From the NCBI RefSeq assembly GCF_014196115.1, contig NZ_JACIDB010000001.1:186001-250000 (forward strand): a stretch of DNA of 64,000 nt. The letters run 5' to 3'. Positions 7,358-16,426 of this stretch are shown here, in pieces. The notes below the pieces were generated by a model that searched no databases, was not told where the DNA came from, and saw only the letters and a list, made by a program, of their open reading frames with translations. The DNA is from Sphingomonas aquatilis. GTDB lineage: Bacteria > Pseudomonadota > Alphaproteobacteria > Sphingomonadales > Sphingomonadaceae. Within the stretch, counting starts at the first letter, position 1. Each line of letters starts with the position of its first letter. The position numbers and the translations under genes were made by a program.

Positions 7358-8938
7358 TTACCGCGGGCTCGCCTCACGCTTGCCGTCCAGCCGCCGCGCG
7401 ATACCCCACGGATTGGCGTCACGCACCGCCGCCGGCAGCAGCGCGGCGCTGAGGTTCTGGAAGCACACCGGCCGCAGGTAGCGCGCGATGGCGAGCGTAC
7501 CGACCGACGTCGTGCGCCCGTCGCTCGTCGCCGGGAAGGGCCCGCCATGCACCATCGCCGGCGCGACCTCGACACCCGTCGGCCAGCCATTGGCGAGGAT
7601 GCGACCCACGCGGCGCGCGATCACCGGCACGAGCCGCGCGGCATCGGCCTCGTCGGCGGCATCCATCTGCAGCGTCGCGGTCAGCTGGCCTTCCAGCCCG
7701 GCGATGACGCGCGCGATCTCCGCCATGTCGCAGCAGCGCACGACGACCGACGACGATCCGAACACCTCATGGCTCAGCGCGCGGTCGGCCAGGAACGCCT
7801 CGGCCGTCGTGTCGAAGATCGCGCCGACCGCCTGGTTGACGCCATCGCCCACCTTGCCCCGCGCGACGGTTTTCACCGCATCATGGCCGGCAAGCGCATC
7901 GACGCCCTGTTCGAAGCTCGCATGGATACCCGGCGTCAGCATCGTCGCCGGTGCCGCGTCGGTCATCGCCGCCGCGGCGGAGGCGATGAACGCATCGAGA
8001 TCGGGGCCGTCGATCGCCAGCACCAGACCGGGGTTGGTGCAGAACTGGCCCGCGCCCATCGTCAGCGACGCGACGAATTCCTTGCCCAGCGCCTCGCCCC
8101 GCAAGGCAAGCGCGGCGGGGAACAGCACGACCGGGTTGATGCTCGACATTTCGGCATAGACCGGGATCGGCTCTTCGCGCTCGGCGGCGATGCGGACCAG
8201 CGCCAGGCCCCCGCCACGCGATCCGGTGAAGCCCACCGCCTGGATACGCGGATCGCGCACCAGCGCAGCCCCCAGTTCGTTCGTCTCGCCGGGCAGATAG
8301 GAGAAGACGCCCGCGGGCAGGCCGCTGTCCTTCACCGCTTGGGCGATCGCCCGTGCGACCAGCTCGCCGGTGCCCGGGTGCGCCGGATGGCCCTTCACCA
8401 CCACCGGGCAACCCGCAGCGAGCGCCGAGGCCGTGTCGCCGCCCGCGACCGAAAAGGCGAGCGGGAAATTCGATGCGCCGAACACCGCGACCGGCCCGAT
8501 CGCGACATTGACGCGGCGCAGGTCGGGGCGCGGCAGCGGCGCACGATCCGGCAGGGCGGGATCGATCGTCGCGTCGAGGAAGTCGCCCTGGCGCACCACG
8601 CCCGCGAACAGCTTCAACTGGCCGACGGTCCGCCCGCGCTCGCCCTCCAGCCGCATGCGTGGCAGGCCGCTTTCCGCCATTGCGCGCACGATCAGGTCGT
8701 CGCCGAGTCCCACAATATTGTCGGCGATCCGCTCGAGGAACGCGGCGCGCGTCTCGGGATCGGTCGCGGCAAAGGCGGGGAAGGCGGCATCGGCCAGCGC
8801 ACACGCCTCCGCCACCGCATCGGCACCCGCCGACGAGAAATCGGGGGTCAGCGTCTCGCCGGTCGCAGGGTTGACCGCGGTGAAACGGGTCTCGGCCTGG
8901 CGAGTGTCGCCGCCGATCAGCAGGGCGCCGTCGATCAT
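7358..8938 (-). CDS. Aldehyde dehydrogenase, 2,5-dioxovalerate (ketoglutarate semialdehyde) type
   Basis: This 526-residue enzyme has the NADP-dependent aldehyde dehydrogenase fold of the alpha-ketoglutarate-semialdehyde branch. Visible features are the cofactor region [20 protein letters not shown] with [12 protein letters not shown], the general base Glu in [10 protein letters not shown] and the catalytic Cys in GQFCTNPG. In pentose and uronate oxidation this enzyme makes 2-oxoglutarate. I choose ATG 8938 ([10 protein letters not shown]) because GAGG lies ~8 nt upstream; an in-frame upstream start at 9001 would add 21 poorly conserved residues. No sugar catabolic genes flank it, so its exact aldehyde is inferred from family resemblance. 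Confidence 0.87.
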   Translation of the reverse strand: MIDGALLIGGDTRQAETRFTAVNPATGETLTPDFSSAGADAVAEACALADAAFPAFAATDPETRAAFLERIADNIVGLGDDLIVRAMAESGLPRMRLEGERGRTVGQLKLFAGVVRQGDFLDATIDPALPDRAPLPRPDLRRVNVAIGPVAVFGASNFPLAFSVAGGDTASALAAGCPVVVKGHPAHPGTGELVARAIAQAVKDSGLPAGVFSYLPGETNELGAALVRDPRIQAVGFTGSRGGGLALVRIAAEREEPIPVYAEMSSINPVVLFPAALALRGEALGKEFVASLTMGAGQFCTNPGLVLAIDGPDLDAFIASAAAAMTDAAPATMLTPGIHASFEQGVDALAGHDAVKTVARGKVGDGVNQAVGAIFDTTAEAFLADRALSHEVFGSSSVVVRCCDMAEIARVIAGLEGQLTATLQMDAADEADAARLVPVIARRVGRILANGWPTGVEVAPAMVHGGPFPATSDGRTTSVGTLAIARYLRPVCFQNLSAALLPAAVRDANPWGIARRLDGKREASPR

Positions 8939-9040
8939 GGATGTGCCTCGTATCGAAGATAATGTCTGACTAATTGTAGGGTGGCACGACGCTGCGGACA
9001 ATGACCGATTGTTCGGGTGTCGCTACCCATTCCCCACCAC

Positions 9041-9131
9041 CCGTTCGTGCTGAGCGTGTCGGAGCACGGGGTGCCACATGCGCGCCGTCGCCTGTGGCAA
9101 CGCGCCCTTCGACAGGCTCAGGGCGAACGGG
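9041..9131. repeat. Family C inverted pair (CGTTCG...TGAGC...TTCGACAGGCTCA type)
   Basis: Arms CCGTTCGTGCTGAGCGTGTC and CCTTCGACAGGCTCAGGGCG are inverted relative to each other with a GC-rich spacer. The pair stands between two minus-strand genes; a relative is at 24046. Confidence 0.7.
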
Positions 9132-9152
9132 GGTGGGGTGAATGGGCAGCGT

Positions 9153-10010
9153 TTACAAAAACGCCCGCCCGCCCGTCACTGGAATCGTCGCGCCGGTGAT
9201 ATAACTCGATTCATCGCTCGCCAGCAGCACATAGGCGGGCGCCAGCTCCGCCGGTTGCGCAGCGCGGCCGAGCGGCGTGTTCTCGCCGAACGTCTTCACC
9301 GCTTCAGGCGGCATCGTCGACGGGATCAGCGGCGTCCATACCGGCCCCGGTGCCACCGCATTCACGCGGATCTTCCGCTCCGCGAGCATCTGCCCCAGCC
9401 CGGATGTGAAATTGTAGATCGCGCCCTTCGTCGTCGCATAGGCGAGCAGCTGCTGATTGGGGTCCTGCGCGTTGATCGACGTCGTGTTGATGATCGACGC
9501 GCCTTCGCCCATGTGCGCGACCGCGGCCTTCGACAGATAGAACATGGAATGGATGTTGGTGGCGAAGGTCAGCTGCCATTCCTCGTCGGCGATATCTTCC
9601 AGCGTCTCGAAGCTGCGCTGGTGCGCGGCGTTGTTGACCAGCACGTCGATCCGGCCGAACGCCTCCACCGCCTTGGCGATCACGGCGCGGCACTGATCGG
9701 GGTGCGACAGGTCGCCCGCGACCAGCACCGCCTGCCGCCCCTCCGCCTCGACCAGCGCCTTGGTTGCCTCGGCATCGTCATGTTCGTCGAGATAGGCGAT
9801 CAGCACGTCGGCGCCTTCGCGCGCAAAGGCCAGGGCGACCGCGCGGCCGATGCCGCTGTCGCCGCCGGTGACGATCGTCTTCTTGCCGGCGAGGCGCCCG
9901 GAGCCCTTGTAGCTCGACTCGCCATGGTCGGGGCGCGGGTCCATCGCCTCGGTACGGCCGGGGATCGCCTGCTGCTGTTCGGGATAGGGCGGGGTGGGGT
10001 AATCGGTCAT
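9153..10010 (-). CDS. SDR family oxidoreductase (YhdF/YghA-like)
   Basis: This 285-residue short-chain dehydrogenase has an N-terminal extension typical of the YhdF/GsiB-associated branch (TEAMDPRPDHGESSYKGSGRL). It then has the cofactor motif TGGDSGIGRAVA, the NNAAHQ structural motif, catalytic Ser in NTTSINA and the YATTKGAI catalytic Tyr-Lys pair. The APGPVWTPLIPS loop follows. The start ATG at 10010 has AAGGAG upstream; a longer in-frame start at 10067 lacks support. These enzymes use NAD(P)H on unknown carbonyls and are often linked to general stress. No operon partners are evident. Confidence 0.9.
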   Translation of the reverse strand: MTDYPTPPYPEQQQAIPGRTEAMDPRPDHGESSYKGSGRLAGKKTIVTGGDSGIGRAVALAFAREGADVLIAYLDEHDDAEATKALVEAEGRQAVLVAGDLSHPDQCRAVIAKAVEAFGRIDVLVNNAAHQRSFETLEDIADEEWQLTFATNIHSMFYLSKAAVAHMGEGASIINTTSINAQDPNQQLLAYATTKGAIYNFTSGLGQMLAERKIRVNAVAPGPVWTPLIPSTMPPEAVKTFGENTPLGRAAQPAELAPAYVLLASDESSYITGATIPVTGGRAFL

Positions 10011-10155
10011 GGGGCACTCCTTCGCTCCGGCCAACCGATCGCGTGCTGACCCGTTCCGGCACATCAACCTGGATCAATGAAGTCGCCCCCGACACCGGCA
10101 CCGCGGCGGCGCGGCATTGACGCCTCGGCCCGTCTGACCGTAAGGGCCGGGCCGT

Positions 10156-10335
10156 GAAAGGTCCCCGGAGACGGGGTCAAAAGGGAAGCCGGGATGCGCA
10201 ACGGGAGGCGTGGATCCGGCGCTGCCCCCGCAACTGTGACCGGCGAGCCGGTCCCCATCGAGCCACTGGGTCCGCGACGGATCTGGGAAGGCGGGGACAC
10301 AGGCGACGACCCGGAAGCCAGGAGACCTGCCTTTC
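10156..10335 (+). ncRNA. Cobalamin (adenosylcobalamin) riboswitch aptamer
   Basis: The conserved cobalamin-riboswitch elements occur in order. They are AAAAGGGAAGCCGGG near 10178, GCTGCCCCCGCAACTGTGAC at 10221-10240, GAGCCACTGG at 10260, GGGAAGGCGGG at 10284, and the B12 box AAGCCAGGAGACCTGCC at 10315-10331. It lies 150 bp upstream of a BtuB-type receptor gene on the same strand. When cobalamin is plentiful it is expected to reduce expression of this gene and perhaps of the downstream ABC genes. Confidence 0.96.
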
Positions 10336-10421
10336 GCCGTCGATCCTTCGCGCGGACGGGGTGTGCCGGGCGGACGAGGGAACCCCCTCGATGCGAGCGA
10401 CATCCGCCGTGCGCGAATGGT

Positions 10422-10451
10422 CGCGCGCGGTCAAAAAGGCCGCCGCGCGCG
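10422..10451 (+). promoter_or_regulatory. Hairpin between riboswitch and receptor start (expression platform candidate)
   Basis: CGCGCGCGG and CCGCGCGCG pair across a loop containing TCAAAAAGG, 33 nt before the receptor ATG. There is no U-tract, so control of translation initiation rather than termination is more likely. The remaining sequence from 10336 to 10484 shows no ORF of its own. Confidence 0.4.
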
Positions 10452-10484
10452 ATCCGTCGCGTGCGGTCATAAGGGGTGTGCCCA

Positions 10485-12410
10485 ATGACTGTTCGCCTAT
10501 CCGTTTCCGTTGTCCGTCCGTCGCTGTTGACGCTCTGCCTGCTGCTCGCCGCGCCCGCCGCCGCGCAGATCGCGCCGACCGCCGATCCTGCCAACAGCGA
10601 CGACATCGTTGTCACCGCGACCCGCGTCGCCCAGCCCGCTGCCGAAGTCGGCCAGGCCGTGACCGTCATCACCCGCGACGAGATCGATCGCCGCCAGACC
10701 GTGTCGGTCGCCGACCTGCTGTCGACCACGCCCGGCGTCACCGTGACGCGCAACGGCAGCCTAGGCGGCTTCACCGGCGTGCGTTTGCGCGGCGCCGAGG
10801 CGGAGCAGACGCTGGTCGTGATCGACGGCGTACGCGTCAACGATCCCTCGTCGCCCGGCGGCGGCTTCGACTTCGCGAACCTGCTGTCGGCCAGCGTCCA
10901 GCGCATCGAAGTGCTGCGCGGCCCCAATTCGGTCCCCTGGGGCAGCCAGGCGATCGGCGGCGTCGTCAACGTCATCACCGAAGAACCCACCGAGCGGCTG
11001 AAGGCGCGCGCCAGCGCCGAATATGGCTATGCCGACAGCCTTTACGCGCAAGGCGGCATCTCGGGTCGCAGCGGTGCGATCTCCGGCGCGCTGACCGGCG
11101 GCTATCTGCGCAGCGACGGCATCTCGGCCGCGGCCAACGGCACCGAGCGTGACGGCTATCGCCAATATGGCGCGACCGGCCGCCTGGGCGTCGACTTCAC
11201 CGACGGCATCGGCCTCGACCTGCGCGGCTATTGGGCGGACAGCAAGACGCAGACCGACGGCTATCCTGCGCCGAACTATATCCTCGCCGACGACCCCAGC
11301 TTCTCGACCGCGAACGAGCTGTACGGCTATGCCGGCCTGCACGCCAATTTCGGCACGTTCCGCAACCGCGTCGCCTTCACCATCGCCGACATCAACCGCG
11401 ACACCTATGCTAAGCCCGGCGCCACGCCGTCGCCGTTCCGCGGCCGCTCGGAACGCTACGAATATCAGGGCGATTACCAGCCGATCGATCAGGTCCGCAT
11501 CGTTGCCGGCGTCGAGCATGAAGACAGCCGCTATCGTGATTCGAGCCTGCGCCGCTCGGTCGGCATCACCAGCGTCTATGGCGAAGCGATCGTGAAGCCG
11601 TTCGACGCGCTGACCTTCACCGGCGGCATCCGCAACGACGATCATGAGACGTTCGGTAACCACACCACCTTCGGCGCCGACGCCGCGCTGGCGCTGCGCA
11701 CCGGCACGACGCTGCGGGCGAGCTATGGCGAAGGCTTCAAGGCGCCGACCCTGTACCAGCTCTACAGCCCGTACGGGAACACGCGCCTCGATCCGGAAAC
11801 CGCGCGCAACTGGGATGCCGGCATCGAACAGGCGCTGCTCGACGGCCGCGCCCGCGTCTCGGCGACCTATTTCAACCGCGACACGCGCAACCAGATCAGC
11901 TTCCGCGGCTGCTCGGGCGCCGAGCAGACCACCACCGGCTCGATCTGCGTCAACCGCCCGTTCGGCGTCTACGACAACATCCAGCGCACCCAAGCCGAGG
12001 GCGTGGAGTTCGCGATCGGCCTGCGTCCGGTCGATGCGCTGACCGTCTCGGCGAACGTGTCGTACATCGATGCGGAAAACCGCACGCCCGGCACCGCCTT
12101 CCGCACCGATCTGCTGCGCCGGCCCAAGGAAACCGCGGCGTTCGTCGTCGACTATCGCCTGCCGTTCGGTCTGGGTATCGGTGGCACCGTGCAGATCGTC
12201 GGCGACAGCTTCGACAGTGACAGCTACGGCAGCCGCGTGCGCGTCGACGGCTATGCGCTGGCTAGCGTCCGCGCCGAACTGCCGATCGGCGACCGCCTGT
12301 CGATCTACGGCCGCATCGATAACGTCACCGACGCCCGCTACCAGACGGTGGCCGAATACGGCACCTACGGCCGCGCGGCCTATGGCGGCGTGCGCGTGAA
12401 GCTGGATTGA
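10485..12410 (+). CDS. btuB: BtuB-type TonB-dependent cobalamin receptor
   Basis: This 641-residue outer-membrane receptor has a signal peptide ending in APAAAQ. Next is a TonB box-like DDIVVTATR, the plug domain (TRDEIDRRQTVSVADLLSTT, VRLRGAEAEQTLVVIDGVRVND and RIEVLRGPNSVPWGSQAIGGVVNVIT), then a 22-strand barrel ending with an aromatic-rich RYQTVAEYGTYGRAAYGGVRVKL. The length and plug match BtuB (~600 residues). The start ATG at 10485 has AAGGGG 8 nt upstream. A cobalamin riboswitch immediately upstream and the btuF/C/D-like genes downstream support vitamin B12 as substrate. It moves cobalamin into the periplasm using TonB energy. Confidence 0.93.
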   Translation: MTVRLSVSVVRPSLLTLCLLLAAPAAAQIAPTADPANSDDIVVTATRVAQPAAEVGQAVTVITRDEIDRRQTVSVADLLSTTPGVTVTRNGSLGGFTGVRLRGAEAEQTLVVIDGVRVNDPSSPGGGFDFANLLSASVQRIEVLRGPNSVPWGSQAIGGVVNVITEEPTERLKARASAEYGYADSLYAQGGISGRSGAISGALTGGYLRSDGISAAANGTERDGYRQYGATGRLGVDFTDGIGLDLRGYWADSKTQTDGYPAPNYILADDPSFSTANELYGYAGLHANFGTFRNRVAFTIADINRDTYAKPGATPSPFRGRSERYEYQGDYQPIDQVRIVAGVEHEDSRYRDSSLRRSVGITSVYGEAIVKPFDALTFTGGIRNDDHETFGNHTTFGADAALALRTGTTLRASYGEGFKAPTLYQLYSPYGNTRLDPETARNWDAGIEQALLDGRARVSATYFNRDTRNQISFRGCSGAEQTTTGSICVNRPFGVYDNIQRTQAEGVEFAIGLRPVDALTVSANVSYIDAENRTPGTAFRTDLLRRPKETAAFVVDYRLPFGLGIGGTVQIVGDSFDSDSYGSRVRVDGYALASVRAELPIGDRLSIYGRIDNVTDARYQTVAEYGTYGRAAYGGVRVKLD

Positions 12411-12421
12411 TGACACGTCCA

Positions 12422-12506
12422 CCCTCACCCTTCGCCGATGTTGCCGGCTCTTTCCTCTCCCGATGGGAGAGGGAGGGAGGCGCGCAGCGCCGGAAGGGTG
12501 AGGGTC
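12422..12506. repeat. Family E palindrome (CCTCACCC...GGGTGAGG)
   Basis: CCCTCACCCTTC and GAAGGGTGAGGG enclose a second inner inverted element with CTCTCCCGATGGGAGAGGG. A close relative is at 57695. It lies just after the btuB stop. Confidence 0.75.
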
Positions 12507-12540
12507 GTCGTCTGCTGTCGTCTGTGCTTACCTTCCTTCC

Positions 12541-12633
12541 GTCATTCCCGCGAAGGCGGGAATCCAAACGCGCTACCGTCTCGCAAGCGCCGCAACGCCA
12601 GCCAGTCTGGATCCCCGCCTTCGCGGGGATGAC
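12541..12633. repeat. Family B paired palindrome
   Basis: GTCATTCCCGCGAAGGCGGG and CCCCGCCTTCGCGGGGATGAC are inverted mates with a ~45-bp spacer. Together with the flanking family E and A pairs they fill most of the 437-bp gap between btuB and btuF; no gene is visible in this gap. Confidence 0.8.
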
Positions 12634-12734
12634 GGGGTGGGTGGGACGGGTCACCGCGCTGATATTCACCGGCGGCACTGCGCCGTGGCGAGGGCTGGCC
12701 GTTCGGGTGCGCAACCGCTTGCCCCACACACTCC

Positions 12735-12840
12735 GTCACCCCGGACTTGGTCCGGGGTCCACTCTGCGGCGAGGGGGACGGCAAGAGGCTCAGGCGGCGC
12801 CCCTGCGGCCCGGTGGACCCCGGACCAAGTCCGGGGTGAC
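12735..12840. repeat. Family A paired palindrome abutting btuF
   Basis: GTCACCCCGGACTTGGTCC...GGGGTCCACT and GGTGGACCCCGGACCAAGTCC...GGTGAC. Its right end reaches the GTG codons used as possible starts of btuF. Confidence 0.8.
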
Positions 12841-12847
12841 GGCGGGA

Positions 12848-13633
12848 GTGTGGCTGAGCGCGGCCCTCACCCTCACCGCCTGCGCCTCCGCCCCCCGGCA
12901 AGGCGGCATCGTCTCCACCAACCCCTGCGCCGACGCGATTCTGGCGCAGATCGCGCCCGATCGGCTCGCCGCGGTCAGCCATTATTCGCACGATCCGGCC
13001 GCGACCTCGATGCCGCTCGCCCTCGCGCGCCGCTATCCCGCGACCGCCGGCACCGCCGAAGAGGTGATCGCGCGCCACCCCGATCTCGTCGTCACCGACA
13101 CCTTCGCCCCCGCCGCGACCCGCGCCGCCTATGACCGCGCCGGGCTGAAGGTGCTCACCCTCGATTCCCCCGCCACGATCGCCGCCAGCGAAGCGCAGGT
13201 GATGCAGATCGCCACCGCCGTCGGCGTTCCCGCGCGCGGCGCGGCGATGGTCCGTGCGATGCAGAGCGCGATCCCGCCCGCGACCGGCGCGAAGCCCGCC
13301 GCGTTGCTCTATATCTCGGGCGACCTCGCCAATGGCGGCGGTACGCTGCTCGACGACCTGATGACCCGCGCCGGTCTGCGCAACGCCGCCGCCGATTACG
13401 GCCTCGCCTTCACCGGTACGCTGCCGATCGAAACCATCGTCGCGCATCCGCCCGCACTGATCCTCAGCGACGGCGACGGCCGCACGGCCGAGTTGCGCCG
13501 CCGCATCCTCGCCCGCAGCGGCGCGCATGTCGCGGAGGTGCGGTTTCCACGCCAGTTGATGAACTGCGGTGGCCCCACCATCGTCCCCGCGCTGCGCCGC
13601 CTGTCCGCGATCCGCGCGCAGCTGCTGTCATGA
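12848..13633 (+). CDS. btuF: BtuF-like periplasmic cobalamin-binding lipoprotein
   Basis: This helical backbone metal/vitamin-binding protein is ~261 residues from GTG 12848. The reading frame is preceded by MWLSAALTLTACAS, a short lipoprotein-type signal with lipobox LTAC. The mature part (NPCADAILAQIAPDRLAAVS, RHPDLVVTDTFAP, ILSDGDGRTAELRRRILARS) fits BtuF/FecB-type cluster A-I proteins. The n-region lacks a positive charge if this start is right. An in-frame GTG at 12836, or a further upstream start inside the repeat, would give a basic n-region (RTKSGVTAG). The stop overlaps the permease start (ATGA). It delivers cobalamin to the downstream ABC transporter. Confidence 0.85.
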   Translation: MWLSAALTLTACASAPRQGGIVSTNPCADAILAQIAPDRLAAVSHYSHDPAATSMPLALARRYPATAGTAEEVIARHPDLVVTDTFAPAATRAAYDRAGLKVLTLDSPATIAASEAQVMQIATAVGVPARGAAMVRAMQSAIPPATGAKPAALLYISGDLANGGGTLLDDLMTRAGLRNAAADYGLAFTGTLPIETIVAHPPALILSDGDGRTAELRRRILARSGAHVAEVRFPRQLMNCGGPTIVPALRRLSAIRAQLLS

Positions 13634-14586
13634 GCCGCGGGCTCCGCCTCACAGGCCTTGCCGCGCTCGTCGTCGCCGGCTTCGCGCTGTCGCTGGTCGC
13701 CGGCAAGCAGTGGCTGCCCTGGGGCAGCGACGCCGCCACCGCCATCTTCCTCGAACTGCGCCTGCCGCGCGCGCTGCTCGGTCTGCTGCTCGGCGCGATG
13801 CTCGGCGTGTCGGGGGCGGTGCTGCAGGGCTTCCTGCGCAACCCGCTCGCCGACCCCGCCGTGATCGGCGTATCGTCCTCCGCCGCCTTCGGCGCGGTCG
13901 CGGCTATCCTCTATGCCGGCGCGTCCAGCCTCGGCATCTTCGCCGCGGCAATGAGCGCGGCGGTCGCGTCGATGCTGCTGCTCGTCGCGCTGACCTGGCG
14001 CAACGCGGACCCGGTCGCCTTCATCCTCGCCGGCACGGTCTTGTCGAGCCTTGCGGGCGCGCTCACCGCCTTCCTCATCTCGATCGCACCAAACCCCTAT
14101 GCGGTGGCAGGCGTGCTCGACTGGCTGATGGGCGCGCTCACCGACCGCGGCCTCGCCGACCTTGCCCGCGCCGCGCCTTTCCTGATCGTCGGCACGATCC
14201 TGCTCGCTGCGGCCGGCCCCGCGCTCGACGCGCTGACGCTGGGGGAGGGGGCGGCCCGTTCGCTCGGCATCCGGCTCGGCCGTGTCCAGGCGCTGGTTGT
14301 GCTCGGCACCGGCCTCGGCGTCGGCGCGGGCGTCGCGGCGACCGGCGTGATCGGTTTCGTCGGGCTTGTCGTGCCGCACCTGCTCCGCCCCGTCTTCGGC
14401 CACCGCCCGTCGGCGCTGCTGCTGCCGAGCGGCCTCGGCGGCGCGGCGCTGGTGCTGGTCGCCGACAGCCTCTGCCGCCTCGCACCCGGCGCGGGTGAGG
14501 TGCGGCTCGGCGTCGCTATGGCGCTGATCGGCGCGCCCTTCTTCCTAGGCCTGTTGCTGCGGCATCGGGGGCGGGCATGGATCTGA
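13630..14586 (+). CDS. btuC: FecCD/BtuC-family ABC transporter permease
   Basis: This 318-residue inner-membrane protein has about nine to ten hydrophobic segments and the FecCD hallmarks RLPRALLGLLLGAMLGVSGAVLQGFLRNPLADPAVIGVSSSAAFGA, discussed here only as RLPRAL, GAVLQG and NPLADP. It has a cytoplasmic EGAARSLGIRLG coupling loop and a late GVIGFVGLVVPHLLRP motif. Its ATG overlaps the btuF stop by 4 nt and its end overlaps the ATPase start by 10 nt, so the three are translationally coupled. With BtuF and BtuD it imports cobalamin; the same family also carries siderophores, but the riboswitch context favours B12. Confidence 0.9.
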   Translation: MSRGLRLTGLAALVVAGFALSLVAGKQWLPWGSDAATAIFLELRLPRALLGLLLGAMLGVSGAVLQGFLRNPLADPAVIGVSSSAAFGAVAAILYAGASSLGIFAAAMSAAVASMLLLVALTWRNADPVAFILAGTVLSSLAGALTAFLISIAPNPYAVAGVLDWLMGALTDRGLADLARAAPFLIVGTILLAAAGPALDALTLGEGAARSLGIRLGRVQALVVLGTGLGVGAGVAATGVIGFVGLVVPHLLRPVFGHRPSALLLPSGLGGAALVLVADSLCRLAPGAGEVRLGVAMALIGAPFFLGLLLRHRGRAWI

Positions 14587-15347
14587 TCGCGAACCGCCTG
14601 TCGATCGATCTCGGCTCGCGCCGAGTGTTGTACGATGTCGACGCGACAATCCGGCGCGGCCGCGTCACCGTCATCCTCGGCCCCAATGGCGCGGGCAAGA
14701 GCACGCTGCTGAAGGCGCTTGCCGGCCTCGTCACCCCGGCCGGGGGCAGCGTGACGCTGGAGGGCGCGCCGCTCGCCGCGCTCGCCCCCCGCCAGCGCGC
14801 GCGCCGCATCGGCTATTTGCCGCAGGAGGCCGCGGTCCATTGGAACGTCCCCGCGCGCGATGTCGTCGCGCTCGGCCGCGTGCCGCATCGTGCGCCCTTC
14901 GCCGGCCCGTCGCCCACGGACCGCGCCGCGATCGACGCCGCGCTCGCCACGACCCACGCCGCCGACCTCGCCGACCGCCCCATCGCCGATCTGTCGGGCG
15001 GCGAGCGGGCGCGCGTCCTGCTCGCCCGCGTCCTCGCCGGCGAACCCGACTGGCTGCTCGCCGACGAACCGCTCGCCAGCCTCGATCCCGCGCATCAGAT
15101 CGACATTCTCGATCGGCTGTGCGGCATCGCCGTCGCCGGCCGCGGCGTCGTGCTCGTCCTCCACGATCTCGCGCAGGCCGCGCGCATCGCCGACGACGTC
15201 ATCCTGCTGCGCGATGGCGGCATCGTCGCCGCCGGACCGGCCAGCTGCACCCTCACCGCCGCGCGCATCGCCGAGGTGTTCGACGTCACCGTCGCCAGCC
15301 TGCCCGGCAGTCGCGTGATGGTGCCGATCGGTCGCATCGTCCGCTGA
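14577..15347 (+). CDS. btuD: ABC transporter ATP-binding protein (BtuD-like)
   Basis: This 256-residue cytosolic ATPase has Walker A GPNGAGKST, a Q-loop in GYLPQEAAVHW, signature LSGGERARVLLAR, Walker B WLLADEPLASLDP and the switch His in VLHDLAQAA. It overlaps the permease gene and shares its operon. The 53-bp gap to alanine racemase leaves it open whether that gene is co-transcribed. Confidence 0.92.
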   Translation: MDLIANRLSIDLGSRRVLYDVDATIRRGRVTVILGPNGAGKSTLLKALAGLVTPAGGSVTLEGAPLAALAPRQRARRIGYLPQEAAVHWNVPARDVVALGRVPHRAPFAGPSPTDRAAIDAALATTHAADLADRPIADLSGGERARVLLARVLAGEPDWLLADEPLASLDPAHQIDILDRLCGIAVAGRGVVLVLHDLAQAARIADDVILLRDGGIVAAGPASCTLTAARIAEVFDVTVASLPGSRVMVPIGRIVR

Positions 15348-15400
15348 CCGTCGGCCCTGAGGCATCGACGCAAGGGGCGTGCGCGATTATGCGCTGACGC

Positions 15401-16426
15401 GTGACTGCTCCCCTCCGCCTCCGCCTCGACCCCGCCGCCCTCGCCGACAATTGGCGCATGCTCGACCGGATGAGCGGCCGCGCGGCCTGCGGCGCGGCGC
15501 TCAAGGCGAACGGCTATGGCCTGGGCGCGACAGAGGTCGCATCGCACCTCCGCGAGGCAGGATGTCGCGACTTCTTCGTCGCCACCTGGGCAGAGGCCGA
15601 ACGGCTCGCCCCGCTGCGGCTGCCGCTGTCGGTGCTGCACGGCGTACGCGACGAGGACATGGCGACTGCCCTGACCGGCATCGCGCGGCCCGTGCTCAAC
15701 ACCGACGCGCAGGTCGCGCGCTGGCAGGCCGCGGGCGGCGGTGCGTGCGACGTGATGGTCGATACCGGCATGAACCGCCTCGGCGTGTCACCGCACGCGG
15801 TGCGGACCGGCCTGCTCGACGGCCTCGCCATCGACACGCTGATGAGCCACCTCGCCTGCGCCGATGAGGACAGCGCGATGAACGCCCGACAGCTCGCCGC
15901 CTTTGCCGCCCTGCGCGGGGCGACGAGCGCGCGGCGGATGAGCCTCGCCAATTCCGCCGGCATCGCGCTCGGCGCCGATTATGCCTTCGACCTGACCCGC
16001 CCCGGCATAGCGCTCTACGGCGGCATCCCGCGGTCCGACTTTGCCGGCCTGATCCGCCAGGTCGTCCAGCCCGAAGCGCAGATCCTCCAGCGCCGCACCG
16101 TCGCCGCCGGCGGCACCGTCGGCTACAATGCCACCTGGACCGCCCCTCGCGAGACCGAGGTTGCCATCCTCAACCTCGGCTACGCCGATGGCTACCTCCG
16201 CGCCTTTTCCGACCGCGGCAGCGCACGCGGCGGCACGCTGCCCGTCATCGGCCGCGTCTCGATGGACTTGCTGGCAGTGGACGTGACGGCCGCGCCGCAC
16301 GTGGCGGAGGGCGACTGGCTGGCGATCGACTTCGCGCTGCCGGACGCGGCGGCGCAGAGCGGCCTGTCGCAGTACGAGCTGCTGACGGGAATGGGGCAGC
16401 GGTATGTGCGGGTGTGGGACGCCTAA
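15401..16426 (+). CDS. alr: Alanine racemase
   Basis: This 341-residue PLP enzyme interconverts L- and D-alanine for peptidoglycan. The PLP Lys is in AALKANGYGLGA, the opposite catalytic Tyr in GTVGYNATWTAP, and a C-terminal beta domain contains GRVSMDLLAVDVT. There is a GTG start. It follows the B12 operon on the same strand; a functional link is not evident. Its TAA overlaps the convergent stop of the 2OG-oxygenase gene by 4 nt (CTAA at 16423-16426). Confidence 0.93.
   Translation: MTAPLRLRLDPAALADNWRMLDRMSGRAACGAALKANGYGLGATEVASHLREAGCRDFFVATWAEAERLAPLRLPLSVLHGVRDEDMATALTGIARPVLNTDAQVARWQAAGGGACDVMVDTGMNRLGVSPHAVRTGLLDGLAIDTLMSHLACADEDSAMNARQLAAFAALRGATSARRMSLANSAGIALGADYAFDLTRPGIALYGGIPRSDFAGLIRQVVQPEAQILQRRTVAAGGTVGYNATWTAPRETEVAILNLGYADGYLRAFSDRGSARGGTLPVIGRVSMDLLAVDVTAAPHVAEGDWLAIDFALPDAAAQSGLSQYELLTGMGQRYVRVWDA

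Noticed and set aside
10761..12428. 555-codon minus-strand ORF opposite btuB
   Set aside because: Composition typical of a shadow frame, with no recognisable domain, while the plus-strand frame has BtuB plug motifs.
12407..12847. Extended N-terminus of the btuF frame
   Set aside because: Translates repeat DNA in three families and gives no coherent domain. Kept only as a caution about the start.
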